A stretch of DNA of 64,000 nucleotides from Bathymodiolus brooksi (Eukaryota; Mollusca; Bivalvia; Mytilida; Modiolidae), in NCBI GenBank assembly GCA_963680875.1, contig OY804578.1:101399689-101463688 (forward strand), read 5' to 3'. This document shows positions 13,013-53,554 of the stretch, piece by piece. The notes under the pieces were generated by a model. The model saw only the letters and a list, made by a program, of their open reading frames with translations, made no database searches and was not told the DNA's origin. Position numbers and translations under genes: made by a program. The first letter of the stretch is position 1; every line of letters starts with the position of its first letter.

Positions 13013-13528
13013 ATCCCAGAGCCTTTTGCTTTCAAGCTGGGTTCAAAAATTATTAAATCTTATGACAGTTCAATAAATGTTCTTTTCCAAGTAAATAATA
13101 CAGGGTCTATGAACCACTAGTTGTTTGGCAGGAACAAAATTGCCAGAAATAATTAATTACGACCTCTGAAAAGAGAAGAACAAAACTACATGGACTAGTA
13201 AGTGTGTAAGGTGAACATAAATATATAAAATAAGGATGCAATGTTTGTTTTTTCCCCTGGGTTTGTTATGCATATAGTTCAACAAAAATCTAAAGAATAC
13301 AATACTGTATGTGAGTAAATCCCGAATAAAAATAGTCACAGCTATTTAGACAATTCATGTAAGTGATTCTAAAATAAAATTAAAAAACATAATTCTGTGA
13401 GAAATTTGTGAGTATAAATTTTATACTCCTTATTTGTTTTGTCTCTGTGTCTAAATTGAATCTGAATTTCTTTGCTGAAGACATTAGCCTTTTTTCTTCT
13501 TTTAAATTTAAACAAAATTATTTTTCAG
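13013..13528. other. Region before exon 1
   Basis: AT-rich with AATAAA at 13070. If exon 1 has a spliced 5'UTR, this is an intron; otherwise it would be the promoter. No TATA box in a convincing place. Confidence 0.35.
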
Positions 13529-13597
13529 AGAAAGTGATAAAACACCTAACATCAGGAAAGATTTCATCTCCTTAAAGTGCCACCTTGGTAGTGAAGG

Positions 13598-41028
<27,431 letters not shown>

Positions 41029-42515
41029 ATTTATGAAATGTGTAAATAATTTTAAATTTTTCAATGGACCAGTTCCGAAATAGAGATTTCGGGGAAAAAA
41101 TCGTGTTTGTTCCGAATATTAGCTTTGCTGGATGTAATCTTCCTGGTAGTTGACATATATTTGCTCTTGACAAATTCAACTGATAAACTGATGAAAATGA
41201 ATAGGTGACAACTGTGTCATTGTGGATATGTCGGCTCATGCCATCTCAAACCGCATCTGCGAAATATCAGCCCATAGTCTAGAACATATCGTCGGTTCCA
41301 TGTATTAGTCAATTCAGACCATAGGAATGGAAGTAGACAACGTTGCTATGGTGAATGGTAGACATGCCGACCGAATATTAATATATAATCAATGCTTCTT
41401 TATGAAGCCATGGAAAAAAGGCAAACTCTATACGGAAAACAATGTCGTTTTAAATTTGTTTAAAATATGGTATTATATATACTGTAAATATTATATTTAG
41501 TCTTCATAACTATAAAAAAAACAATAAAAAATAGGAATAATAAAACCCATTCTATTGTTATTTTTAGTAGAGGATGTGTTATGGGTATATTGAAATAAAT
41601 ATCACTACTCCGTGTTACGAACACTCTTAATGTAATGTTGAAAGTCTGAAAGCCTTTGTTTTAGCTTTATTATAGGAAACATTGTACCCTAACTTTGTAC
41701 AAAATAATTCACTAAAGAGGGATATATATTTTCTCCCGTTTTAATAGACATTTTTTTTTATTGTTTTTTTTTGGATAAAAAGTTACATATTCTAGCTAAT
41801 TATATCAAATATTGAGAACATTGGTTAGTACGCCTAAGGCAAATCATCTTTAATCTTAGAAAACCAAGATCCAGAAACTAATTTTGTTTTTGTTTTTATG
41901 ACATATCGAATCCTAACTCTGTAATTTCTGTATAAAACAATGTGATGCCCCATGCTAAAACGAAAAAATTATCGCTCCGATAGTTATGTCCTTTTTGTAT
42001 TTTACTCTTTTGTTTTTGTGTGTTTTGTTTTGTTTTATGTAACCTTTTAGGGAAGACAAAATCATTATGTGTTGTAAATCGTATGTATGTCTTTTTCCCG
42101 ATGAAAAATAAACGGTTCTTAATCTTGTTATTATGTTTCATTTTCCTCCAACTTTAGCGATCAAGAATACAAAAACGGTTCGTGACATATGTGATTGGAG
42201 TTTTTATAGCTTTCCAAATATCTACCCGAAGCCAAAGTAAAAAGTAATATCACATAATGTAATTGATTAGAGTAGATAACAGCAGTAACACATCTATACT
42301 GTAAAGACAGCGGAAATGGTGACTGGATGGTGTGACCATTCCAACAATTACATTATCCATCATATTAACCAACAAATTGCCCCCTCCCCCTTTCTCCCCA
42401 AAAGATTTACCATTGTTAGTACACACAGTGAAATGGTGGGTGATTAACCAGGGATGCATACCTGAGTACCTATTACTTATACAAACAACATTCGTCTGAA
42501 TGATTCATTAAAGAA
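41029..42515 (+). other. 3'UTR and downstream sequence
   Basis: Possible polyadenylation signals AATAAA lie at 41523, 41539 and 41594. The last, in a TGAAATAAATAT context, is also kept in the duplicate (54966). The end of the transcript cannot be placed. No other gene is seen. Confidence 0.5.
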
Positions 42516-44221
42516 AGTAATCGTGAAGTAATGGAGCAATAGTGCCACTAGTAGAGCAGGAACTGCTTGCCTTTCCGGAGCACCTGAGTTGATCCCCGGA
42601 TCTTAGTGGTGTTCGAGCTGTTCGATTTGTAGTTTTAAGTGTATATTTTGTAGATCGTTGTTTGTCTTTTTGTATTTTTTCTTTTAGCAGTTGTGTTGTC
42701 AGTTCTTTTTCGATACACAGATTCTGATAGTCCCTTTGATATCTTCAAATCTTCTTACATGTTTATTATATTTCTTTCATTTGATGTGCATGACATGTGG
42801 TACACATTCATTTTGTTAGAATTATAATAGTATTTAAGTTAATCACTTGGGAAATTGTATACCAAACAGTATTTACAGGACTAATAAGAAAAACTGTCAT
42901 CTTTACAAAATGATTGTTTTTTATCCCTTTATTGAATCGCGCTAAACGTTGTTGTATTAATGAATATTCCATTGAAAAAAAACTTCTTAGCAATGAGAAA
43001 AAATGAGAAATCAATAAAACCTGTATTACTAACAAATAACATTACAGAGAAGAGATTTATATTATCTCCCTTTTTCACTACCTTTGCAACATATGCCTCA
43101 ACAACTGAGTAATAACGGTGATAGACAAGATATGGATGTAAATGAACATGAGAGGTAATTCAGTTTTATATCTAGACATACATGAAACTTGCGGTAGCTA
43201 CCATATAAATGATAGCATATTACGATAAATAAATTACTGGTTTTCTGTATCGTCATATCTAGGTGACCATCTTGAGGGACGCTTTATGATGGACCATATT
43301 TCCCATTCAGCTAACATTAAGATAAGGATCGTTCCATTGTTTTTGAGATGCTATGCAGTGCTGATCCACACATTCCAATACCATTAAAGAATGATATGTG
43401 TATAAGAGAAAATACATTGTACCTGTACACCCGATAAATTAATAGATTTCCATTGCGATGACCGCCGTGGAACAATATGGCGGCTTTAACACAAGACCAT
43501 TTGGGGGGACGAACGATTGAACTGATCAATATGACTACTCTAAAAACAAATGTACGTATCCATCTTTGCTCTGTTCATCTACATGATGCTTTCTATTTCA
43601 ATGACTGAAGAACAATGTGCTATTTCCAAATGTGAAACCACAAACTGTAAAACATGCAATATTTTGAACACAGCAATTTAAATAATAAAAAAACTACTTC
43701 ACAAGGAGTTACGGTAATCTAAATTGTAAATCTGCAAATATTTTTTAATGATTAGAGTATACCATTTCCGAGTTGATATATGTCGGTGAAATGAAAGGGA
43801 GATTCGGTCATCGATCAGGTATCAGTAACAATATTAAAGATATTTTACCGGCATGTCTGATCAATCGATCCTTTCGGTGGCAGTTCGTATCATCAACAAA
43901 TTATACCATAGTACTACCAATCCAGACGTAGTAAGACCTCTCCGTAGGCAACACGAAGATTATTGAGTAAGATAATTAGAAACACCCTATAATTGTAACG
44001 ACAAAATTGATGGCATGTGAATTCTCTCAAATCATGCCTTTATCTCAATGAATCGGTGTAGATGATGCTATGATCATTTTCATTACTAGTATATATCACC
44101 TATATCCTTCATGATATTTCACTACTATTTATGCAAAAACAGTTGGGAATGCATCACTTTTGCTCGAAAATATTTTCACTACCCATTTCCAAACTACATT
44201 CATGTTTAGAAAACCATGTTA

Positions 44222-44562
44222 GAAATCCGAATTCAAATCAATACTACAAGCTTATAACATTCGCGAGGGTCGGTTTCGGACGTACATTTACGACAAAAGA
44301 GATAATACTATCATATTTTCTATTGAGAATTGTCAATGTAAATGTAGCACCATCTGCATATGGAGTATACATTTCTCAGTTTATGCTATATTCCAGAGTT
44401 TATGTTTCATGTCATGTTTTCCGTGATAGATGCTTGCTCCTAACAAGAAAGTTACTGAACCGTGGTGTCCTAGTGGTTAGGTAGACGTCATCACTTAAAA
44501 AGTTATGCGGTCGTCATCATGACTTGGTTAACCAAATATCTGTGTCAGAAATAACTTGTCAC
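44222..44562 (+). pseudogene. Reverse-transcriptase relic, copy 2
   Basis: Orthologue of 1940-2300. SAYGVYISQFMLYSRVYVSC and LLLTRKLLNRGVLVV are in one frame; YDKRDN and SLKKLCGRHHD are in others. Confidence 0.65.
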
Positions 44563-46559
44563 CTAGTTTTCAAAAAGAGTAGTACGACGGGCGTCATTAT
44601 TGGAGCAGGAACTGTTCCTTCTCCCGGATCACCAGAGATATAACCGGTTCCTTTTTCTGCATTTTTACTCAGATGAAGGTCTTGGTGGTACACACTTCGG
44701 CCTTCGCCTGAGTATCCATGCGGGGGAAAAAATCCCGCTATGCCGATACGAACCACTTCATTTATTTCAAAAGTACTGTATCTTATACTTGTACGTCAAG
44801 TCAAATACGTGACACTGATTGGGCACTAAGTCAATACGTGACACTGCACTGATTGTACACCAAGTCAATAATTGTATCTGACTAATTTCACTGTCTTTGT
44901 TAAATATTAGACCATTATTTATGTTTATAAAGTCATTTATCAATGACATTGAAGTAATTGAAGAATGTAAAAAGTTTTAGAATAATATAACAAATTTGAA
45001 TTTCGATTACGAACAAAATATTGTGTCCTTTGTTTGTGTCTGAAACTGAGTCACCAGACACACATAATTGTTAATATATTACGTGCATACTAATTTTCAA
45101 ACAATTGAGCAAGATTTGAGAATCTTTAAAAATGGAAAAAAAATCCACACTGTGTCACGTCCATATTGTTTACTTCACTTTTTGTATTATTTAGTTGTTA
45201 GATTGGTGTTGAATATTTTTTATCATTCTTATTCGTCTGTTCCATTTTAAATAATTAAAAGTATGCAAACGAAAAGTTATTAATAACCATGAAAGCTATC
45301 TTGCATGATTATTTTATGAATATTCAAAGTAAGATTGGGTTAATATTACCCAGTTGTTTAAGGAAAAACATTCTCAAATGAATTTTGGACAAATTATACT
45401 AAATTTAGATATTTTTCGATGAATCGACAAAATTGCAAGTTTCACAGTAATCAACAAATTATTATCGTATATCCATATATTGCTTAAATATTAGCTCATT
45501 AAAAAGGAATTTTGTTTCAGTAATGACGGTATCGTTGAACACAGTGTTTGAAAATGACCATCCGAAGATCATTTTTGTGAAGTTTAGTTCAAATTGATGC
45601 AGTGGATTTATAGATTATTTTCAAAGTCACTTTGATCAAATTAGTCTTCATTTACATATTATGCACCAGAAAATTGACTAGTGGTGAAAATATTAACTTT
45701 GATTGATTGGTGTTTAACCCCATCTGTAATAATGTTGATCAGCTATATCGAGGATATGAATAAATTATATAAATCAATTTCTATAACTAGAAGGCCTTTA
45801 GAAATAAGACTATTGTGTATAATACAATCAAGATATATAGAGAAATATGAGAAGTAAATTGCTAGAGAATTTCTAATGTTACTTCTATGGGTGGTATCCT
45901 TGTTTTCAAAATTATTTCCTTGGGTACCTCGCAAGTATAAATTGTGCAGTCATTTGCTCATTTAATGATGATTTTACTTTTGAATTTAATATAATAGGTT
46001 CCTTTAATATCATTGAGTTTGATTAATGTTGTAAATATTGAATTTGATGTGGTTTTCTATTAAGCTATTACTGAACTGTTCGTCATAATTATTTAAAGGT
46101 TGGATGCATATTGTGTTTGTTATTGTATTTGTAAGAATGTCACATTAAATTGTACTTAATTGAATAAATTAACATAGGAATGGGTAGATATACTTTCCCT
46201 CAGTGTTGACAGTTTTTGAATTATTTAAATCATATAAGTGCAACAAAACTTCCTGCTTTATTATCGCGTGGGTGTCATTTAGTCCTCAATACCGGTATAT
46301 ATACTGAAATGGAATAGAAACACCGAAATTTCAAAGTTTGCAAAAATCATCAAATGCTAAATTGGTGATTTGTGTGTGCTTGGAGCACATATATCGTGTT
46401 TTAAAAGCGCATTTTACGATTGACTGCGTACATTAACTTTGGCGAAGATATTGGGTCCTGGGTCGCATTTAAAAACATGAACAAATCGTACAAATCGTAC
46501 CAATCTCTGTTTATTTAAGACGCAGAAAATACACAGGTTGTCATTGCCACTATTGAACG

Positions 46560-47440
46560 CCAGTCTATTGCAACTCACAGGTTGTCCTAGATATACAACT
46601 GCACGTCAGAATACGTACATTCGTCGGCAGTATATGAATAATCGAATTACCAGAGCCACGCAAACAATTGGGAATCACCAGAAACCAATTAGTGATGACA
46701 CTGTCCGACGTTGACTTATCACCAGCACCATAAGATGTCGTCGTCTGACCAAAAGACCCATCCTTACAGTCCACCATCGTCACGAACATCTACAGTGACC
46801 TACCCAAAGTCAAAACTGGCGTCACCTAGCAGTGGACGAAAAAAATTCTTATATATTGCAATTCCATCGCAGATGGCAGAAACAAAGGCGCTGTGAACGC
46901 TAGTTATGTTGCATACAATATGGAGAGAAACCCATGGGGGGCCAAGCGTATTAATGTGGAGTAGAATCGGTCTAAGATTCAAACGTGGACTTGTCATCTT
47001 CCAAAGCATCGGCCTAGGAAAAGGCAATGGGGTTATGGGCGTCTCTACATAGATCAAGGTCTGAGACCCTATGTGGTGCCATTTTTGCACGTCATTGGAA
47101 CAACACTTTCCACCATGACAAAGCCCGTGCTCATTTTGGAAGAGCCACAATCAAAATAACATGGTTGTTATGCCATCATCCGCTCTTAGTCCGGGCTAAA
47201 ACCTGATTTAATATCGGTGGAGTGAGATTCAAAGACGACTTGATGAAGTCCAAACAAGGTCGACAACGGAAGCTGAGCGTGGTGCATCCTTCATCAGGGT
47301 TTAGGCTCGTATTTCTATGGCATTTATCAACCATTCAATGTACAGGAGATGTGTTGCTGTTATCAACACCAATGCAGGAAATACGCGATACTGACTTTCG
47401 TTCCTCATTTCGTCTAAAATCTGCGTTGTATTGTTGACAA
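46560..47440 (+). pseudogene. Tc1-like transposase relic 2, flank copy 2
   Basis: Orthologue of 7860-8750 with its own indels: GGACGAAAAAAATTC where copy 1 has GGACGAATATAATTC. Pieces of ERNPWGG, WSRIGLRFKRG and the terminal SMYRRCVAV are still visible in scattered frames. Confidence 0.78.
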
Positions 47441-48007
47441 AAGTGTCCGAAAAATACCATTTGTTACATTTAGAAATCTGCTTGAAATGACTCCGATATT
47501 TATAATTAAAGTTGATAGTCATTAAAATAAAGTTGGTGCGAAGTTTTGTTTGCGGTTCAGTATTGATATAGTTTTTTCCACACCTGTAATTATTTGAATT
47601 ACTTAAATCATTTTTAGCAAAACTTCCTGCTTCATAATCGTCTAGATCACATTTAGTCCATATTTTGCAAAAACTCATTCTAAACACTAAATTGGTGATG
47701 CTAATTTGTGCGGATCACGTATATTATCTATATAATCACCCCCTCATTGCATTTTGTGAAACGTTTTATGGTTGACTACGTACTTTATCTTAGGCGAAGA
47801 TATTATGTCTCGAGATGGTCGTGTTTAAAAACATGAAAAGCTTGTGCAAATCCTACTGGACTAATTTAAGTACGCAGAAAAGTTTCAGTATCGCTATTGA
47901 ACGCCAGACGAATGCTAAAACTCTGTCTTGAACAACGAGAGCAAGCTATCTGTGGAATGAATGCTGGGCAACGGCATCGTCTATTGAGAAATAAAGATAT
48001 ATATATA

Positions 48008-48240
48008 TAACAATGGTGTGGGTTCAAATCCCGTCGAGGGAAGAACAAAAATTTGACAGCTCTAAAATCTAATTCTAACACTGTTTGGTTTAATTTTCAG
48101 ACGTAATTTTCAGACGTATATATATATATATATATATATATACGTCTGAAAATTAAACCAAACAGTGTTAGAATTAGATTTTAGAGCTGTCAAATTTTTG
48201 TTCTTCCCTCGACGGGATTTGAACCCACACCATTGTTACA
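48008..48240. repeat. Inverted SINE pair around a TA run
   Basis: About 100 bp on each side are reverse complements: GTGGGTTCAAATCCCGTCGA at the left and TCGACGGGATTTGAACCCAC at the right, meeting at the TA run 48117-48141. The left side has a small extra copy of ATTTTCAGACGTA next to the centre. Confidence 0.85.
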
Positions 48241-48382
48241 CTGCAGCACCATTCGCTTAGCCTTACGTCCAGCGCCCTAGACCACTCGACTACATCCACT
48301 CCCTAAAAAAGGAGTTTCAATAGTCGTAGTGTTACCTTGTATCGTAAGGCAAATCTAGGGATAGGCGTAAGACATGTGTATA
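48141..48382 (-). repeat. tRNA-Leu-derived SINE, copy 1
   Basis: On the minus strand the head reads GTCGAGTGGTCTAGGGCGCT (A-box with the tRNA-Leu-like GAGTGGTCTA...GCGCTGGAC) and, after a long variable arm, GTGGGTTCAAATCCCG (B-box). A body of about 110 bp follows. It lacks a proper acceptor stem, so it is not a working tRNA gene. Confidence 0.82.
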
Positions 48383-48607
48383 AGCGTGTGTAGATGGTAC
48401 ATATATACTTAATATTATAATTTGACAGCAATCTAACTCAGCAATTTTTAATATATTGGATAGGATAATGAAGAATTATTCATTATACAGTCACAGGAAA
48501 TAAAGTATATTATACAAACGTCTAGAAGCAAGTGACAACCATACAATATATCTGTCCCACTGGATCTCAAAGTTACTTTAAAGGATACTAGGTTAATACT
48601 AAATATT

Positions 48608-48850
48608 ATATACGTCTGAAAATTAAACCAAACAGTGTTAGAATTAGATTTTAGAGCTGTCAAATGTTTGTTCTTCCCTCGACGGGATTTGAACCCACAC
48701 CATTGTTACACTGCAGCACCATTCGCTTAGCCTTACGTCCAGCGCCCTAGACCACTCGACTACATCCACTCCCTAAAAAAGGAGTTTCAATAGTCGTAGT
48801 GTTACCTTGTCTCGTAAGGCAAATCTAGGGATAGGCGTAAGACATGTGTA
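48608..48850 (-). repeat. tRNA-Leu-derived SINE, copy 2
   Basis: Direct repeat of 48141-48382, differing at only a few bases (CAAATGTTTG for CAAATTTTTG, TTGTCTCG for TTGTATCG). It has the same TATACGTCTG start and CATGTGTATA end. Confidence 0.82.
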
Positions 48851-48863
48851 TATATATATATAT

Positions 48864-49173
48864 ATAAACGTCTAAAATGTTAGCACAACGATATCAAAAA
48901 AATATGTTAAAATGTAACAAGAATAACTATAAGTCTACAAAAAGACTATAATTATAATGAAATCGACGGATATTTCGCTTGACCGACAAGCTTCATCAGC
49001 GTCTGTAATCCGATTTTCAAAAATCGGATTACAGACGCTGATGAAGCTTGTCGGTCAAGCGAAATATCCGTCGATTTCATTATAATTATAGTCTTTTTGT
49101 AGACTTATAGTTATTCTTGTTACATTTTAACATATTTTTTTGATATCGTTGTGCTAACATTTTAGACGTTTAT
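48864..49173. repeat. Near-perfect palindrome, ~154-bp arms
   Basis: The arms 48864-49018 and 49021-49173 are complements except for two single-base differences in A/T runs; the loop is two bases (CA, 49019-49020). The ends are ATAAACGTCTAAAATG and its complement. It is a fold-back element, or the product of a hairpin-type rearrangement. Confidence 0.93.
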
Positions 49174-49304
49174 TTATCATTTTTGTTTGTTTGCACAGTA
49201 TCGTTAACACTTGTTTCCGATCCGACATCTCGTAGATTTATACGTTGGCTACTTTTTCAGATGTTTATATATATATATATATATAGACAAAACTAAAAAG
49301 ATGA

Positions 49305-49630
49305 GCAACACGGACCCCACTAAAAACCGGTATGAACCCAGGCGCCTGCGTAGGGTAATCAATTCCGTCCTGTCTTGAGACACCCGCCATGGTACTCATG
49401 TAGTCAATATTTGTTGGACACCACTATGCGCAAGCAAACACAAGTAAAGTAAATAATAGATGAGCTCTCCTACAAACAACTTGAGGTAAAAACGAACCGA
49501 ACATAGCTTTATGCGGAAATCGTAGCGAAACTGAGAACATAAGGACATATGACAGGACAAAATATTGGACATTGCATACCGAGACATGCACAAAAAATAT
49601 AAGAAGACATGAGCCCGCCTACACACAACT
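49305..49630. repeat. Interspersed repeat, flank copy 2
   Basis: Orthologue of 9340-9655, with GTAGTCAATATTTGTTGGAC kept here and lost in copy 1. Confidence 0.7.
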
Positions 49631-49689
49631 AGATGCAAAGATGAACCGAACCAAAGTACATGGGTAATATATAACCAACCAACAGTGCC

Positions 49690-50600
49690 AGTGACTTAAA
49701 GGTGTCTTCCTAGAATTTCAGAGCCACGCACATTCCTCGAAAACATATGAATAATCAATTTACTAGAGCCACGCAAACATCACGACAGCCAATTGGCAAC
49801 CACCAGAGATCAATTAGTGATGACATTGTCCGACTTCTATTGATGGAGAACAACACAAGATGTCCTTGTCCGACCAGAAAATTTTTTCTTGCAGTTTGTC
49901 ATCGCCCTATGCGTATACAGTGGACTATGCAACGTCCAAACTGGAACAACTAGCAGTGAAGGAATACCATATCAGATGAAAGTCGATGTTGAATTTCCAT
50001 CGCAGATGACAGAAACCGTGTCTGCTGAAGAAATGTTGAACGCTGTTACATGCCTCATGGAAAGAGACCCATGGAGCGGACCAAAGATCATGATGTGGAA
50101 TAGAATCGGTCTAAGCTATAAACCTGGACCTATCATCTTTCAGAACATATGACAAAGGCAATGCAGAGGTAATTGGGTTATTGCCGCTCTCTACATATAT
50201 CAAGTTCTGACACCCCATGCGATACGCTTTGCACGTCGTCGGAACTACACTTTACAGCATGAGCAAGAGTAAGAGCCAAAAGAGATTTTATTCAGCATAC
50301 CAACATAAATTTTATGCTGTGGCCTGCTCTCAGTTTGTGCTTATACCTGATTGAGCACTGTGGGATGAGATTAAAGACGTTTTAATGAAGTCTATTCTAT
50401 GCCGAAAGCTGCTGCTGAATCTGATATACCCTTCTAGTGGGTTTGGGTTTGTAATCCTACGGCATTAATCAACCACTGCAATTGTTCAATGTACCAGAGA
50501 TATGTTGCTGTAATCAACACCAATGGAGGAAATGCACGATGCTTACTTTCGTTCCTCATTTCGTCTAAAGCATGTGATGCATTGTTAACAAAGGTATCCA
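49690..50600 (+). pseudogene. Tc1-like transposase relic 3, flank copy 2
   Basis: Orthologue of 9700-10640: RSISDDIVRLLL, TETVSAEEMLNAVTCLMERD, GPKIMMWNRIGLSYKPG, stop in the same place (after FQNI). Confidence 0.78.
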
Positions 50601-52332
50601 AAAAAAAAAACATTCTAGAAACTAGCTATGCTTAGAAATCTGCTTGAAATGACATTCCGATATTTATTATTAAAATGGCTATAAATCAAAATATAGTTGG
50701 CTTAGCCTTTATCTATGCGAAGTTTCTGTTGGGGTTCAGCATAGATATGCTTTTTCCACACCAATAATTTGGCTAATGAATTTTATATTGATATGTAACC
50801 TCAGGAATGTAATTCTGTAGCCTGAATGTTATTTACAAACATTGTTTTTTCCAACCGAGGATCGGAGGGTGGGGAATTACCTCAGGTAGAATAGAGTACT
50901 GTGGTTCCTTTCGGGTTGGAACTCCCTTTTCATATATCCCCTCGACATGAAAGACAATCCCATTCATTTGTTAAATTACAAACAATAGTTACAGATTAAT
51001 CTGTATCGGCTTGTAGAAATATGACCTATTGATATATCATAGGTTAAAAATACTCATACATTGATGTATTGAAGTGGAACATTTTCGACCCAATCATATG
51101 TTTGAAAGCTGGACAAATGGACCCATTCCTGTAGAAATTGACTACCCAATTCCCATCTCCTCTGTGTGTTTGTCTCGGGGTAACTAGGTTTCCCCTGTCT
51201 ACTGAATAAAACGAATCATCTATTGTCAAATAAACTTAAAAACTGGGTCAAACGTATTTTTATTGCATCAGCTTTGAATTGTATAACTTCCCATTTTCAT
51301 TCGGATTTAATTTTCTTGCATGAAGTTGAAACGAGGATAAAATGCCACACTGAGCATGTCTCTATTCTATAAATAGACACCATTGAACTGTAACATTTTT
51401 GCGATATCATTTCCATTTAAAGGAATACGGATCTGTGCATATGTTTCAGGTGAGGTTTTAAATTTGTTTCAACATTTTTTTATTAGATTTCCATACTTTC
51501 TTACCTGCATGCACTATGACTAGGACATTGAAGACATACTAATATATCAGATTGTATACTTGTGACACCCCATGTAAGGGGAATATCGTTCATTGAAACT
51601 GAGTTGAAATAAATAATAGAAACGTTAAGCAGTTTAAGACTGGTAGTACATTTTAAATATAAATATAAATTGTAACTTTATTATTCTACAGAAACAATAG
51701 TAGAAATGTACTGGTGCCCTGGTGGCAGTATTAGGTGCCGTGCCACTATTCATTCCCTTTAATAATTTCTGATATTCGTGTATATATTTTTTTTCTCAGG
51801 AAGTCAGTTTTTAATATTTTGACTTTGGGCGTACTTGGTGAAGGTTATTCAAGAAACATGTCATGCCAAAGAAATTGAGCAATTTCGTCTGTTAGGATCT
51901 GATTTAGGAAATGCCATTAAGTAGAAATAAAAACTCCAAATCTCCAAATTAGTTTTTCCCTTTTTTAATCACATTTAACTTTAAAGCTAGAAGAAAAGTG
52001 TTGACTGCATTTTTTGTTATTACCCTTATTTTTACGACAGCAACATAGGTGGCCGTCGTATTATATTATGGTTCTGTCGTCGTCTTCAGTCTGAAAAAAT
52101 GGCCGTCTTGCGATAACTTTAGTTGTAGTTGACTGATTCTTTTGAATTTTAAACACAATATAATTATTTTGATATTTATCTCTGACAACGGGGGCAACCA
52201 CCATTGGTGTAATAGTGGTTACGTCTATTTTATACTAAAATTTATTTACATACAACACATAGAATAAAAATATGCATAGCAACATTTTCATAGTGTGAAA
52301 TTAATATTTCTATATAAGTAGAATGGAACGCA

Positions 52333-52355
52333 CAGGCTACGAATACGTTTCCGTA
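52333..52355. other. Deletion join at a half hairpin
   Basis: CAGGCTACGAATACG (the left arm of 12503-12539) followed by TTTCCGT (the complement of the spacer) and then AGGATTAAATCGG, which is 39387 of the receptor gene's last intron. Everything that lies between 12540 and 39386 in the complete unit is missing here. Confidence 0.85.
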
Positions 52356-52634
52356 GGATTAAATCGGTATGTATCTGATGGTGGGGTCCGATCGAGTTGC
52401 ACATCGTTATATATTTGTTGCTTGTGTGTTTTGTTGTGCTTACTGTCGTTCTGTTTCTGATTCCCAATGTTGTCTGTGTCTCTGGATTGCCCATTTTTCT
52501 CTAACGTTTACTTGATACATTTTCTTTGATGCTTAGTATTAATTTGAGATTGTTTCTAAACATTACACTGTAAATGTGAATTTGTAGTATGATGGTGAAA
52601 TGAGGAGCGGTTGGATAATAGGTATATTGGGTGG

Positions 52635-52840
52635 GGTTGGTTTATGGTGTTCAACGTCATTTTCAACATTATTTCAGCTATTTCGTGGCGGTCAATTTTT
52701 TTAGTGGAGGAAACTGGAGTACCCTGAGAAAACCAACGACCTGTCTCAAGTCAGTGACAAACTTGATTACATAATATTGTATGAAGTACACCTCGCCATA
52801 AGCGGCATTCGAACTCACTACGTTAGGTATATTGTTATAG
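52635..52840 (-). repeat. Family A SINE
   Basis: TTTCAGCTATTTCGTGGCGG, AAAACCAACGACCTGTC, ATAATATTGTATGAAGTACA and the head remnant GGCATTCGAACTCAC. Confidence 0.7.
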
Positions 52841-53089
52841 AGTTATAATTATTTCCAACCCAGAAGCATGAATGTCCTATGTGATAAGATTTTTTAGCAT
52901 AAACCATTACATTATAGATATCAAAAAGCATGTAATGGCCATCAATTTCATAATTTCAAATAAGAATATTGAACAATTTGTAGATATCTCATCTGGTGAA
53001 ATATTTGTCCCTGATGATATCATCCACCCAGGAGTCAATGTGTCTGCACTGATATGTTTATACAATTCCTAAATAGTTTAATTATTTTT

Positions 53090-53425
53090 AAGACTAAGGT
53101 TCTTCTATTTCATCAGACATGGGTGACCATAGCCGATTTTGGCTATCTTGTTTGGGTTTCTTTTGTGTTGATGCTTCCAAATGCTTTTAAATGATTTTGC
53201 TTTAAATTGTCTTAGAAGATACATATACCGGATGAAATAAAAACGTAGATATCAAAATTAGTGCACACATTCCTGAATCAGGTATGCTCAATGTCAAAAG
53301 TTCGGAAAAAGAAATAATTTAAAAGTTTTGGGAGCAAGAAAACCAAAGGGCCTAAACTGGATAGCCACAATCGGCTAAGGTCACCTATGCCTGAGGGAGG
53401 AGAATCTTAGTTTTAATAATAATTA
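53090..53425. mobile_element. Fold-back (MITE-like) element, copy 2
   Basis: Orthologue of 39775-40125: ACTAAGGTTCTTCTATTTCA at the left and CAATCGGCTAAGGTCACCTA with AGAATCTTAGTTTT at the right. Confidence 0.6.
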
Positions 53426-53554
53426 CATTATTTATAGCTGTAAATGTCAATACTAGGCCTACTATGGCATGTTTGTTTTTAAGAAAAGTTATTTCTATTT
53501 GACATTAATAGGCAAGTCGACAAGTAATCAAGCAGTCTTGCTTTGCAAAAGACT

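Larger units (their letters stand above)
48003..49266. mobile_element. Private 1.26-kb insertion of palindromes and SINEs
   Basis: Lies inside an AT microsatellite: copy 1 runs uninterrupted from AAAGATATATATA to GACAGAAAACTAAAAAG (9307-9335). Content in order: SINE piece (+), TA run, SINE (-), 225 bp of other sequence, second SINE (-), TA run, 307-bp near-perfect palindrome, and a tail. It is absent from copies 1 and 3, so it was gained after the duplication. Confidence 0.8.
42516..52330 (+). repeat. Flank block, copy 2
   Basis: Follows the last-exon module without a gap and matches copy 1 from its first bases. It lacks the extra 3.6 kb of copy 1, carries a private insertion (48003-49266), and has lost about 200 bp near its right end (the equivalent of 12282-12492) before the join at 52355. 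Confidence 0.9.

Noticed and set aside
48205..48300. Functional tRNA-Leu gene on the minus strand
   Set aside because: A- and B-box are present, but acceptor stem pairing is lacking and two copies share a 110-bp body and end, as in a SINE.
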